Assembly (NCBI GenBank): GCA_902625725.1
Contig: CACOCY010000002.1
Coordinates: 62,001-126,000, forward strand
DNA: 64,000 nucleotides
From: an uncultured SAR116 cluster alpha proteobacterium
GTDB taxonomy: Bacteria; Pseudomonadota; Alphaproteobacteria; Puniceispirillales; Puniceispirillaceae
Reading direction: 5' to 3'
Shown here in pieces: positions 45,763-53,835 of the stretch. Under the pieces are notes generated by a model. It saw only the letters and a list, made by a program, of their open reading frames with translations, had not been told where the DNA came from and made no database searches. The position numbers and the translations under genes are program-made. The stretch's first letter is position 1. Each line of letters opens with the position of its first letter.

Positions 45763-46530
45763 ATGAAATTTATTTTTAATTACTCAAAATTGATAATCTC
45801 ATCAATTTTCTGGGTTTTTCTGCTGATAACTTGGTATATTTATTCAGGGTTTATGCCTTCATATCAACTACCGTCTCCAATGATGGTTTTTGCAGCTATG
45901 TTAAATGTAGTGGTAGATGTTGATTTAATAAAACAAATTGGCTTATCCCTTTTTCACATAACTACGGCAATCTTAATAGCCTTTTTGGTAGGTTCGTTTC
46001 TTGCTCTTCTGCCATTTTATAACACATATTTTGAGCATTTTATAGACTATCGCTTGACGCCTTTTTTAAATTCATTTTCAGGGGTTGGCTGGTTGTTTAT
46101 TGCAATTTTGTGGTTTGGAATAAACTCTTTTACGGTAATTTTTGCTGTAACAATGGTATTGATACCGTTTGCGATTATTAATCTTAGGACCGGAATTTTA
46201 GAAATGGATAGTGAGATCTTGGAACTTGGAAAAAGTCTTACAAGAAAGTCGAAAAAATTGTTTTTTACTCTTGGCGCTCCAATGCTGTTTCCATATGGCT
46301 TCGCAACTCTTAGAACAAGCTTTGGCGTAAGCTGGAAAGTTGTTTTGACAGCAGAACTGTTTGGTGGAGCTGGAGGTATGGGATACATTCTAAACAAGTC
46401 CAGGCAAGAATTTGAAACGGAAATGATATTTGCAGTGATAGCATTCATCATTGCATTTGTAATAATTGCAGAAGTTATATTTTTTTCACCAATACAAAAG
46501 CATTTAGATAAAAGATATATTCGTGATTAA
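45763..46530 (+). CDS. ABC transporter permease 1 (SsuC/TauC-like)
   Basis: This 255-residue permease has six hydrophobic segments. The EAA coupling loop is EILELGKSLTRKSKKLFFT followed by LGAPMLFPY. SWKVVLTAELFGGAGGMGYI is typical of the SsuC family. It overlaps the next permease by eight bases. Two distinct permeases are encoded where the usual system has one homodimeric subunit. Confidence 0.9.
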   Translation: MKFIFNYSKLIISSIFWVFLLITWYIYSGFMPSYQLPSPMMVFAAMLNVVVDVDLIKQIGLSLFHITTAILIAFLVGSFLALLPFYNTYFEHFIDYRLTPFLNSFSGVGWLFIAILWFGINSFTVIFAVTMVLIPFAIINLRTGILEMDSEILELGKSLTRKSKKLFFTLGAPMLFPYGFATLRTSFGVSWKVVLTAELFGGAGGMGYILNKSRQEFETEMIFAVIAFIIAFVIIAEVIFFSPIQKHLDKRYIRD

Positions 46531-47287
46531 ACCATTAAAAATCTTAAATCCTATTTCGGAAACAATAATAGTCCTGTTCTGTATTTTTTGGTGGTTTATT
46601 GCAAAGGATATACCAGATTTTATATTACCTGAGCCCACAGAAGTATTTATTGGCCTTTTCAATCTAATAATTAACCAGGATAGCTTTCATCATATTGTGG
46701 TAAGTTTATCTAGAGTCACATGCGCTCTTATAGCTGCAACCTTTGTATCAGTCACTTTAGCTATTTTATCAAGAACAAGCTATGTTTTTACCGTAATAAT
46801 TGAACATAACATATTGATTGTCTTAAATAGTTTTCCTTCAATTGGTTGGGCCATTCTTGGTGTTATTTGGTTTTCTATCTCAGATGCCACAGTTATGTTT
46901 GTTGAGATAATGATTATAATACCTTTTTGCCTAATAAATTGTATTCAAGGTTTTCGTCAGATAGATCAAGAAATTAAAGAAATGGGAGTGAGCTTTTCAA
47001 GGAACCGTATTTTAACATTCTTTAAAATTGACTTACCACTTGCACTTCCTTTTATTGTGGCAGGTGTAAGAATTTCCTATGGAATTGCATGGAAAATAGC
47101 CATTGTAGCGGAATTATTTGGCGCAAGCTCAGGGCTCGGTTGGTTGCTTCAACAGGCTCAAAATAATGCCGACTCTGAGAAAGTGCTTGCAGTTTGTTTA
47201 CTCATTGTTTTTCTTTTTTCGATAATAGACTTTTTGATATTAAAACCTCTTGCCGTTAGGTATTCTATGAATTTAAAGGAGATATAG
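46523..47287 (+). CDS. ABC transporter permease 2 (SsuC/TauC-like)
   Basis: This 254-residue paralogue of the preceding permease has coupling loop EIKEMGVSFSRNRILTFFKI and AWKIAIVAELFGASSGLGWL. It starts with GTG at 46523 inside the end of permease 1, so it is translationally coupled. The two probably form a heterodimeric channel. Confidence 0.89.
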   Translation: MIKPLKILNPISETIIVLFCIFWWFIAKDIPDFILPEPTEVFIGLFNLIINQDSFHHIVVSLSRVTCALIAATFVSVTLAILSRTSYVFTVIIEHNILIVLNSFPSIGWAILGVIWFSISDATVMFVEIMIIIPFCLINCIQGFRQIDQEIKEMGVSFSRNRILTFFKIDLPLALPFIVAGVRISYGIAWKIAIVAELFGASSGLGWLLQQAQNNADSEKVLAVCLLIVFLFSIIDFLILKPLAVRYSMNLKEI

Positions 47288-47288
47288 T

Positions 47289-48101
47289 TTGCAAAAACAG
47301 ACACATAAAATAGGCCCTGCTCCCTTCATTTCTGTTGATGAATATGGAGAAGGGGATTTAGTGATATTTCTCCATGGGATTGGAGGAAATAAAAGAAATT
47401 GGTTACCAAATTTTGAAAGTTTTTCAAAACATTTCAAAACGGTTGCTTGGGATGCAAGGGGTTATGGAGAAAGCGACGACTATGAGGGAGAGCTAAATTT
47501 TGATGATTTTTCTGAAGATTTAAACAAAGTAATAAAATACTTTTCGTGCGAAAAAGCTCATATTGTAGGTTTATCGATGGGCGGACGAATAGCATTTACC
47601 TTTTTTAAAAACTTTCCGTCAAAAGTTGCTTCACTTGTACTGTGTGACACCCACAAAGGCTTCAAACATTTTACAGCAGAGCAGCAGGCTGAATTTATAA
47701 GGCTCAGAAAAGAGCCCCTTATTTCGGGAAAAGAGCCAAGTGATATAGCACCTACCGTCGCAAAAACACTAATCGGAGATATAAAAAATAAATATGTCTA
47801 TGAACAGTTAGTAGACTCTATGAATAGGCTACATAAATTTAGCTACATAAAGTCAATTGAAGCATCTGTCAAAAGTGATCATACAGATATTTTAAACAAA
47901 ATAGATGTTCCAACACTAGTTGTTGTTGGAGAACTTGATACCCTCACTCCGCCCGACTTAGCAAAAGAGATAGCAAATGAAATACCTAACGCGAAATTGG
48001 AAATAATCCCGGGCGCAGGTCATCTTTCAAATATAGAACAACCAGATATTTTCAATAATATAGTGATAAAGTTTTTGCTTAATTTATCGGCAAACTCGTA
48101 A
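47289..48101 (+). CDS. Alpha/beta hydrolase
   Basis: This 270-residue hydrolase has the nucleophile elbow GLSMGGR, the acid in VVGELDTLTPP and the histidine in GAGHLSN. HGIGGNKRNWLPN gives the oxyanion HG motif. It starts with TTG, supported by a strong AAAGGAG seven bases upstream that lies at the end of the permease gene. It resembles 3-oxoadipate enol-lactonase/MhpC-type hydrolases, but the substrate is unknown. Being inside the transporter unit, it probably acts on the imported compound or its product. Confidence 0.88.
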   Translation: MQKQTHKIGPAPFISVDEYGEGDLVIFLHGIGGNKRNWLPNFESFSKHFKTVAWDARGYGESDDYEGELNFDDFSEDLNKVIKYFSCEKAHIVGLSMGGRIAFTFFKNFPSKVASLVLCDTHKGFKHFTAEQQAEFIRLRKEPLISGKEPSDIAPTVAKTLIGDIKNKYVYEQLVDSMNRLHKFSYIKSIEASVKSDHTDILNKIDVPTLVVVGELDTLTPPDLAKEIANEIPNAKLEIIPGAGHLSNIEQPDIFNNIVIKFLLNLSANS

Positions 48102-48123
48102 CAAGACAAAAAAGTTAATAAAT

Positions 48124-48999
48124 ATGGACGTAGACAATTACGGAGAGATTTTAGAGCTTGTAAAAGATAAATTATTTGTTCTTCAAAATATAGTTAAATT
48201 AGACGGACGACTTATAGCATTCCCACCAAATCAAACTGGGTTTGCACCGTTAAATTGTTACATATTAAAAGAGGATACCGGTGCTTTTATGATCGATACT
48301 GGTTATCTTTATCATGAGCAATCTATTATCAATCAGCTATCAAAAATAATATCTAAAAAAACACCGTTATTAATACTTCCTTCCCGGGTTAATGAGTTTA
48401 TGTCCGTTGGTAATGTGAAGTCTATCTCTCAAAAATTTAACGTTATAGGGTATTATCTTGCACAACCAGATGCTCCAGACTGGTTTGACTTTACAGATAA
48501 AGAACGGGACTCTAGTCTTCAAAAAATTCCAACACATGTAATTGGAAAACACATAGAGTTTCAAATCGGGTTAAAAACAGATAGACTTGTTGAAATTATG
48601 CCAGCTCCTCTCAGGCTCATAAATACAGCTTGGGTTTACGATAAAATGAGCAAAACATTATTTACTTCTGATATGTTTACCTATGGTCTTTCTGAAAAAC
48701 CAGATGATAAATGGATTCTCCAAAAAGAGGATCAAGTTTGTGATAATCAGTTTATTAAATCATTCATGTTGAATACTAGGTATTGGTGGTTAGAGGGAGC
48801 TAAAACAACTTTGTTAAGAAAAAATATAAAGCGTATATTTGATAAATATGATATCACTACGATTGCCCCTGGTTATGGTAAGTTAATTCAAGGAAAAGAT
48901 TTAGTACAAAAACAATTTATAAAATTAGATTCTATACTTTCGGAATTTGATGTTTCAAAAACACAAGCATATTACATTTCTAGAAATCATTTGAGGTAA
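48124..48999 (+). CDS. Degenerate metallo-beta-lactamase-fold protein
   Basis: This 291-residue protein has the outline of an MBL/oxygen-binding diiron (ODP) domain. NCYILKEDTGAFMIDTGYLY is the first-strand/DxG region, LFTSDMFTYG matches the metal-bridging aspartate site, and IAPGYGKLI takes the place of the last histidine. The HxHxDH or HxExDH motif is replaced by PSRVNEFMSVGN, so the metal site is mostly lost. It lies three bases before an MBL gene with a better site, so it may be a structural partner or have a new activity. Confidence 0.7.
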   Translation: MDVDNYGEILELVKDKLFVLQNIVKLDGRLIAFPPNQTGFAPLNCYILKEDTGAFMIDTGYLYHEQSIINQLSKIISKKTPLLILPSRVNEFMSVGNVKSISQKFNVIGYYLAQPDAPDWFDFTDKERDSSLQKIPTHVIGKHIEFQIGLKTDRLVEIMPAPLRLINTAWVYDKMSKTLFTSDMFTYGLSEKPDDKWILQKEDQVCDNQFIKSFMLNTRYWWLEGAKTTLLRKNIKRIFDKYDITTIAPGYGKLIQGKDLVQKQFIKLDSILSEFDVSKTQAYYISRNHLR

Positions 49000-49002
49000 A
49001 AA

Positions 49003-49782
49003 ATGCATATTAATGGATTACCAAGAGAAATTTTAGAGAATATATTTTGGTTAGGTGACTGTCTTATACAACGATATCAAGGTAAAACATATCATTCATA
49101 TAACTCATCCTATCTTATTGTTGGACATAAGGGAGCGCTTCTTGTGGAAACTGGACATCCAAAAGATTTTAACGTTCTTCATGAACAAATGACGCAGATT
49201 CTTAAAAAAAAGCAAGTTTCCCTGAAATATATTTTTACTACACATCAAGAAACCCCTCATGCCGGTGGGATTGCACGTTTCCTCAATTTATATCCAGAAG
49301 TAAAAGTTTTCGGAGATATAAGTGATTATCATATGGCATTTCCTATGTTTAAAGATAACTTAAAGCCAATGGAAGTTGGTGATAAAATTGATTTGGGGGA
49401 AATGCAATTTGTCGCAGCGGAACCAGTTGTGAGGGATATTAGGACGTCTTTATGGGGATATATTTATCCTCATCAGATATTATTCCCTGGCGATGGATTT
49501 GCTTACAGTCACTATCATTGGGATGGACATTGCGGAAAAACAGCGGAAGAGGCAGATTCACTTGATTTGTCTGAGGTAACCTCTGTGTTTGCTGAGCTTG
49601 CTCTATTTTGGACAAATTTTGTAGATATGAGTATCTATTCAGAAAGACTTATAAAACTTATTAAAGACCTTAATATTAAATGTATTGCGCCTACTCATGG
49701 TCTACCAATCATGAATATAGACCAAACAATGCCAAAAGTAATTGATGGTTTACATGGACCCTACAACAAAATTGCAAGCTAA
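49003..49782 (+). CDS. Metallo-beta-lactamase-fold protein, flavodiiron (ODP)-like
   Basis: This 259-residue MBL-fold protein has SSYLIVGHKGALLVETGHPK at the start and TTHQETPHAGGIARFL, which matches the diiron motif HxExDHxG except that proline replaces the aspartate. LFPGDGFAYSHYH supplies the bridging aspartate, and APTHGLP the final histidine. This arrangement is like flavodiiron/ODP proteins rather than Zn hydrolases. It is the last gene of the unit starting at 44000. Function unknown; redox or hydrolytic chemistry are both possible. Confidence 0.8.
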   Translation: MHINGLPREILENIFWLGDCLIQRYQGKTYHSYNSSYLIVGHKGALLVETGHPKDFNVLHEQMTQILKKKQVSLKYIFTTHQETPHAGGIARFLNLYPEVKVFGDISDYHMAFPMFKDNLKPMEVGDKIDLGEMQFVAAEPVVRDIRTSLWGYIYPHQILFPGDGFAYSHYHWDGHCGKTAEEADSLDLSEVTSVFAELALFWTNFVDMSIYSERLIKLIKDLNIKCIAPTHGLPIMNIDQTMPKVIDGLHGPYNKIAS

Positions 49783-49840
49783 AAGCAATAAAAATTTTAC
49801 TGATTTAATACAAACTGTTTTTCATTTACTTCTACTGAAG

Positions 49841-50827
49841 TTATATTGTTGGAACTCTGATACCCACTAGATGGTCTCGTGATATTAGCCTGGACAAATC
49901 TTCTTCACTCCATCCTTCCGTTCCAATTGGCCTTTCAGGTAGAATTAAATAACGCATGTCGGCATTTGAATCGTGGACCTTAACCTCTTTACTGTCAGAT
50001 ATAATTGTACCAAATTCTGCAAGAACCTTTCTAGGTTCGTGAACTACGCGAGAACGATAGCTGCGTGATTTGTACCATGAAGGTGGCATACCAAGCAAAG
50101 TTCTGGGATAACATGAACAAAGTGTACAAACCACGACATGATGTGTCTTCTCGTCATGTGCAAAACATATAATATCAGCGAATGATTCAAGTTGAATTCC
50201 AATATCAAAAATCGCAGCTTTTGCATCTTTAATTAACGCTTTTTTGAACTTAGGGTCTGTCCATGCTTTTGTAACAACCGAGATTCCTCGTTCTGGATAT
50301 GTTTTTTCAAAATTATCTATTTTTTTTTGGATATCTTCCATAGAGATGATATTTTTTTTCTTGAGTATTCGTGCCGTTGCCAACATATCAAAATAATATT
50401 CTGGTGGGCCCTCACCGCATTCATCTTCTTGAAAATCAGCTTCTTGATGAGGATGCTCAACTTCATCATGAATATGAGCAATTAATTTTGTTTCTGGCAG
50501 ATCTACAATGGGTACTTGAAAATCTTGTTTAGCAATTCTTTTTTCATTCTCTAAATCACTTTTACTAAATATTTTTCTCTGAACACATAGTTCCACAAGT
50601 GATAGTCCCACTCTCATAAAATAATCCATTTTAAAATAATCATCGCCAAAGGATTCGGCTGTTTTTCTTAATTCATCCAATTTTATTAAGCCCGTTTCTG
50701 GTACACATAAAACCAAGCCATTCGAAAATTTTTCCCAATAGGTCATTCCATAATCATGAGTATTTATTTTAACATCAATTTCGCCCCCAACATCATGTGG
50801 ACCCATTTTAAGATTATCATGCGGCAT
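49841..50827 (-). CDS. Nitrile hydratase fusion: beta N-terminal domain plus alpha subunit, copy 1
   Basis: The 328-residue chain begins like a nitrile hydratase beta subunit (MGPHDVGG, WEKFSNGL, LDELRKTAESFG with the equivalent of catalytic beta-Arg at R54; about residues 8-98). A linker with four histidines (H118, H120, H125, H127) follows, then a full alpha subunit. In alpha, VCTLCSCYPRTLLGMPP gives the metal claw C234, C237, C239; threonine between the first two cysteines marks the cobalt type. YRSRVVHEPRKVLAEFGT and ERPIGTEGWSEEDL are alpha hallmarks. The C-terminal half of beta is missing from the chain. It lies divergent from the amidase. Thiocyanate hydrolase is an alternative family member. 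Confidence 0.9.
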   Translation of the reverse strand: MPHDNLKMGPHDVGGEIDVKINTHDYGMTYWEKFSNGLVLCVPETGLIKLDELRKTAESFGDDYFKMDYFMRVGLSLVELCVQRKIFSKSDLENEKRIAKQDFQVPIVDLPETKLIAHIHDEVEHPHQEADFQEDECGEGPPEYYFDMLATARILKKKNIISMEDIQKKIDNFEKTYPERGISVVTKAWTDPKFKKALIKDAKAAIFDIGIQLESFADIICFAHDEKTHHVVVCTLCSCYPRTLLGMPPSWYKSRSYRSRVVHEPRKVLAEFGTIISDSKEVKVHDSNADMRYLILPERPIGTEGWSEEDLSRLISRDHLVGIRVPTI

Positions 50828-50947
50828 TTGTTTGTTTATTCCTTAGCTTATGGTTGATAGACTATGCTATACTATTTACTAAAGAGTTAATTACAATGGA
50901 TCAAAAATTTTAGGTCAAGCTTTTACAAAATTATTCTTTAATTTAAC

Positions 50948-52282
50948 ATGTCATATCAATCGAATAAAACGCTAAATTATTTTACTGCTTCAGAGTTAGT
51001 GTCCTTACTTTGTGAGGAGCGTTGCAGGCCTACAGATATTATCCGTGATTGTCTTCAAAGAATAAAATTGAGAGATCCCTCCATTAAAGCATGGAAATAT
51101 ATTAATGAGACTAAAATCGAACAACAGTTGGAAAATTTAAATAAGATAAAAGATCCATCACCTTTGGCAGGCATTCCAATGGCTATTAAAGATAATTTTG
51201 ATACCAGGGATATGCCTACAGAATACGGAACATCTATTTATCCCGACTTTCAGACAGAAAAAGATACAGAATGTATCAAAATATTAAGAAAAGCAGGCGT
51301 GATATTTGTTGGCAAGACAATTACTTCTGAATTCGCTGGCCCGTTCCCAGGTCCAACATTAAATCCCCATGATCTGAACCGAACAACAGGTGTTTCTTCA
51401 ATGGGGTCAGCAGCTAGCGTTGCGGATTTTATGGTTCCAATCTCGAATGGAACACAAACAGGTGGTTCAATAATAAGGCCCGCATCTTTTTGCGGTGTTT
51501 ATGGTTACAAAGGAAGTTTTGGACATATTACGGGTACAGGCATCAAACATTTGAAGCCATCGATAGACACGGTTGGACACTTTGCAAGATGCTTAGAGGA
51601 TATTGAACTGTTAAGGCAAATACTAACAAAGGATAAACATTCATTAAGTTTGGAAAGTGGAAATCTTCCGAGAAAAATTGGAATATGTAAGACATCAAGT
51701 TGGCATGCAGCTAGTCACGACACAAAACAGGCAATTAATAAATCTATTCAATCCTTAACTGTAACAGGTTGTAATATAGATGAAATAATACTTCCTTCAG
51801 AATTTGAAAAAGTAATGGAGCGTGCTTTTCAGGTTATATATTCTTGGGAGTTGCGTGAGGCACATAAACACGAAATTAAAGAGCATTTTGAAAAGTTTAA
51901 TCCCTGGTTTAAATGGGCCATCCATTTTTTGGAAGATATCACTTTTGCTGATTATCAAGAGGCATTGGAAGAGGCAGAATACACAAGGGCTTCTCTTAAA
52001 AGAATTTTCAGTGACGTTGATATAATTATAACACCTAGCGCAATTGGTGAGGCTTCAAGAGACCTTATGGAAATTCCTAAATATAGTTTTAATCATTTAT
52101 GGACGCTAATGTACGTACCATGCATTAATCTTCCCTTTTTTCTTGGGACTAACAACCTACCTATAGGAATACAAATAATTGGACCAGAAAACAAAGATAG
52201 ACAACTCCTAGGATTTTGTAAGGCGATAGAAAATCAGATGAATAGTTTCTTCGGAACATTACCAATAAGTGTATTAAACTAG
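50948..52282 (+). CDS. Amidase (amidase signature family)
   Basis: This 444-residue amidase hydrolyses carboxamides to acid and ammonia. The Ser-cisSer-Lys triad is visible: K81 in MAIKDNFDT, cis-Ser S150 in GVSSMGSAASVA, and nucleophile S174 in TQTGGSIIRPAS. The canonical GGSSGGS is changed to GVSSMGS. Lying between two nitrile hydratase fusions, it would complete the nitrile to amide to acid route, a pairing seen in many nitrile-degrading bacteria. It is divergent from copy 1 and convergent with the beta C-terminal gene. Confidence 0.92.
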   Translation: MSYQSNKTLNYFTASELVSLLCEERCRPTDIIRDCLQRIKLRDPSIKAWKYINETKIEQQLENLNKIKDPSPLAGIPMAIKDNFDTRDMPTEYGTSIYPDFQTEKDTECIKILRKAGVIFVGKTITSEFAGPFPGPTLNPHDLNRTTGVSSMGSAASVADFMVPISNGTQTGGSIIRPASFCGVYGYKGSFGHITGTGIKHLKPSIDTVGHFARCLEDIELLRQILTKDKHSLSLESGNLPRKIGICKTSSWHAASHDTKQAINKSIQSLTVTGCNIDEIILPSEFEKVMERAFQVIYSWELREAHKHEIKEHFEKFNPWFKWAIHFLEDITFADYQEALEEAEYTRASLKRIFSDVDIIITPSAIGEASRDLMEIPKYSFNHLWTLMYVPCINLPFFLGTNNLPIGIQIIGPENKDRQLLGFCKAIENQMNSFFGTLPISVLN

Positions 52283-52306
52283 GCCGATTATGATACGTCC
52301 ACACTC

Positions 52307-52618
52307 CTATGATGTTTTTTCAATCCAATGCTCATATATTTCAAGTTCAAGAGTATCAGTTTCTGGACCATCATAATTATCCCATATGTCATGTTGTTTA
52401 AAAACACATCTATATAAGGGAATAATATCCGCATTTTTAATGTTTTCTGCTAACTGTTCAGGGTTTCGAAAATTTCCACAATTACGTTCTATTAAACCAG
52501 TTTTTCCCCTGATATAAGCAGGGGTTCTGCAATGTCCTGTAGAACTTCTTCTTGAGACAGAAATTTTATCACCTAATTCGAATTTTGGACTTGGTTCAAC
52601 GGAATTACTATATGACAT
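52307..52618 (-). CDS. Nitrile hydratase beta subunit, C-terminal domain as a separate protein
   Basis: This 103-residue protein matches the SH3-like C-terminal half of nitrile hydratase beta. FELGDKISVSRRSSTGHCRT followed by PAYIRGKTGLIE keeps the GHxRxPxYxRGxxG motif, including the second arginine that contacts the oxidised cysteines, and LYRCVFKQHDIWDN matches the end of beta. It starts 11 bases inside the end of fusion copy 2, so it is coupled to it. It must be supplied in trans for a complete beta subunit, an arrangement like the split beta-equivalents (alpha and beta subunits) of thiocyanate hydrolase. Only one such gene is in the window. Confidence 0.88.
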   Translation of the reverse strand: MSYSNSVEPSPKFELGDKISVSRRSSTGHCRTPAYIRGKTGLIERNCGNFRNPEQLAENIKNADIIPLYRCVFKQHDIWDNYDGPETDTLELEIYEHWIEKTS

Positions 52619-53600
52619 TTTCTGGAATCCTTACACCCACTAGATGGTCTCTAGAAATAAGTTTAACTAGGTTCTCCTCGCTCCATCCTTCTGTACCAGT
52701 TGGCCTTTGAGGCAAGATCAGATATCTCATATCAGCATTTGAGTCATGTACTTTTAATTCTTTATTTTTTGGGAGAATGGTTCCAAATTCTTCAAGAACA
52801 GTTCTTGGCTCATGCACTACTCTTGATCTATATGTTCGTGATTTATACCAGGTTGGTGGCATGCCGAGAAGAGTTCTCGGATAACACGAACACAAAGTGC
52901 ATACCACCATATGATGAATCTTTTCTGATTGTGCAAAACATATTATATCTGCGAATGATTCAAGATTAATCCCCATTTCTTTTATAGCATTTTTGGCATC
53001 ACTTAACAGATGTTCTCTAAATTCTGGGTCAACCCAGGCCTTTGCAACTACAGAAATACCTCTAAAAGGAAATACATTATCAAATTTCTCAATCCTTGAT
53101 TGAATATCTGAAACGGATATAATGTTTTTTCTTTGTAGAATCGATGCAGTAGCCAGCATATCAAAATAAAATTGTGGTGGCCCTTCCCCAGTCTCGTCTT
53201 CCTGAAAATCTGAACGGCCATGTTTGTGTTCAACCGCATCATGCAAGTGGCTAATTTTTTCCGGATTGGGAAGTTCAATAATTGGGACTTTAAATGTTTG
53301 TTTCTGGCGTTGAACTTCTTTTTGAAATTCTTTATCTGTGAATAAATCTCTCTTTTTACAAATTTCAACTAAAGCGCGAGCATTTCTATGAAAATATTCC
53401 ATTTCAAAATAATCTTTACCAAAACGCTCAGCAGTCAGACGCAGTTCGTCTAAAGTAATGATTTTTGTAGAAGATACAGCCATCCTTAGACCGTTAGAAA
53501 ACTTTTCCCAATAGGTCATGCCATGGTCTTGTGTATCAATTGGATGTGATGCCTCACCGCCAACATCGTGTGGACCCATTTTAAAAGAATCGTGCGGCAT
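52608..53600 (-). CDS. Nitrile hydratase fusion: beta N-terminal domain plus alpha subunit, copy 2
   Basis: The 330-residue paralogue of copy 1 aligns without gaps through at least residue 240. It keeps R54 in LDELRLTAERFG, four linker histidines at the same positions (118, 120, 125, 127), and the cobalt-type claw VCTLCSCYPRTLLGMPP at C234, C237 and C239. The beta C-terminal protein gene overlaps its end by 11 bases, so this copy has a cognate partner. The two copies probably arose by duplication. They lie on the same strand, with the amidase and the beta C-terminal gene between them. No activator gene is recognised nearby. Confidence 0.9.
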   Translation of the reverse strand: MPHDSFKMGPHDVGGEASHPIDTQDHGMTYWEKFSNGLRMAVSSTKIITLDELRLTAERFGKDYFEMEYFHRNARALVEICKKRDLFTDKEFQKEVQRQKQTFKVPIIELPNPEKISHLHDAVEHKHGRSDFQEDETGEGPPQFYFDMLATASILQRKNIISVSDIQSRIEKFDNVFPFRGISVVAKAWVDPEFREHLLSDAKNAIKEMGINLESFADIICFAQSEKIHHMVVCTLCSCYPRTLLGMPPTWYKSRTYRSRVVHEPRTVLEEFGTILPKNKELKVHDSNADMRYLILPQRPTGTEGWSEENLVKLISRDHLVGVRIPENVI

Positions 53601-53835
53601 ATTTCCTTGACGACAAAATTTTTAGAATAACGTGGTATTGTAGTAAAATATAAAATCACAACTTGGTCAAGTATCGAAGATTTCTGTTATATCCTCAATT
53701 TTCAATATTCAAATTGCCATTTTTTAAAAATCAAAATAATTGACATAAATTCTTGGTGTAAGTTTAAGTTAAAATAATTATTGAAAATAAATTATATATC
53801 CCGACTATTACCGAAACAAAACAAAGGATTATAAT

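Noticed and set aside
53661-53672. Palindrome ACTTGGTCAAGT before the alpha/beta hydrolase as an operator of the second GntR
   Set aside because: Only partial matches (ACTTGGT near 54820, GGTCAAG near 50913) were found at the other promoters of the island, too weak to claim a shared site.
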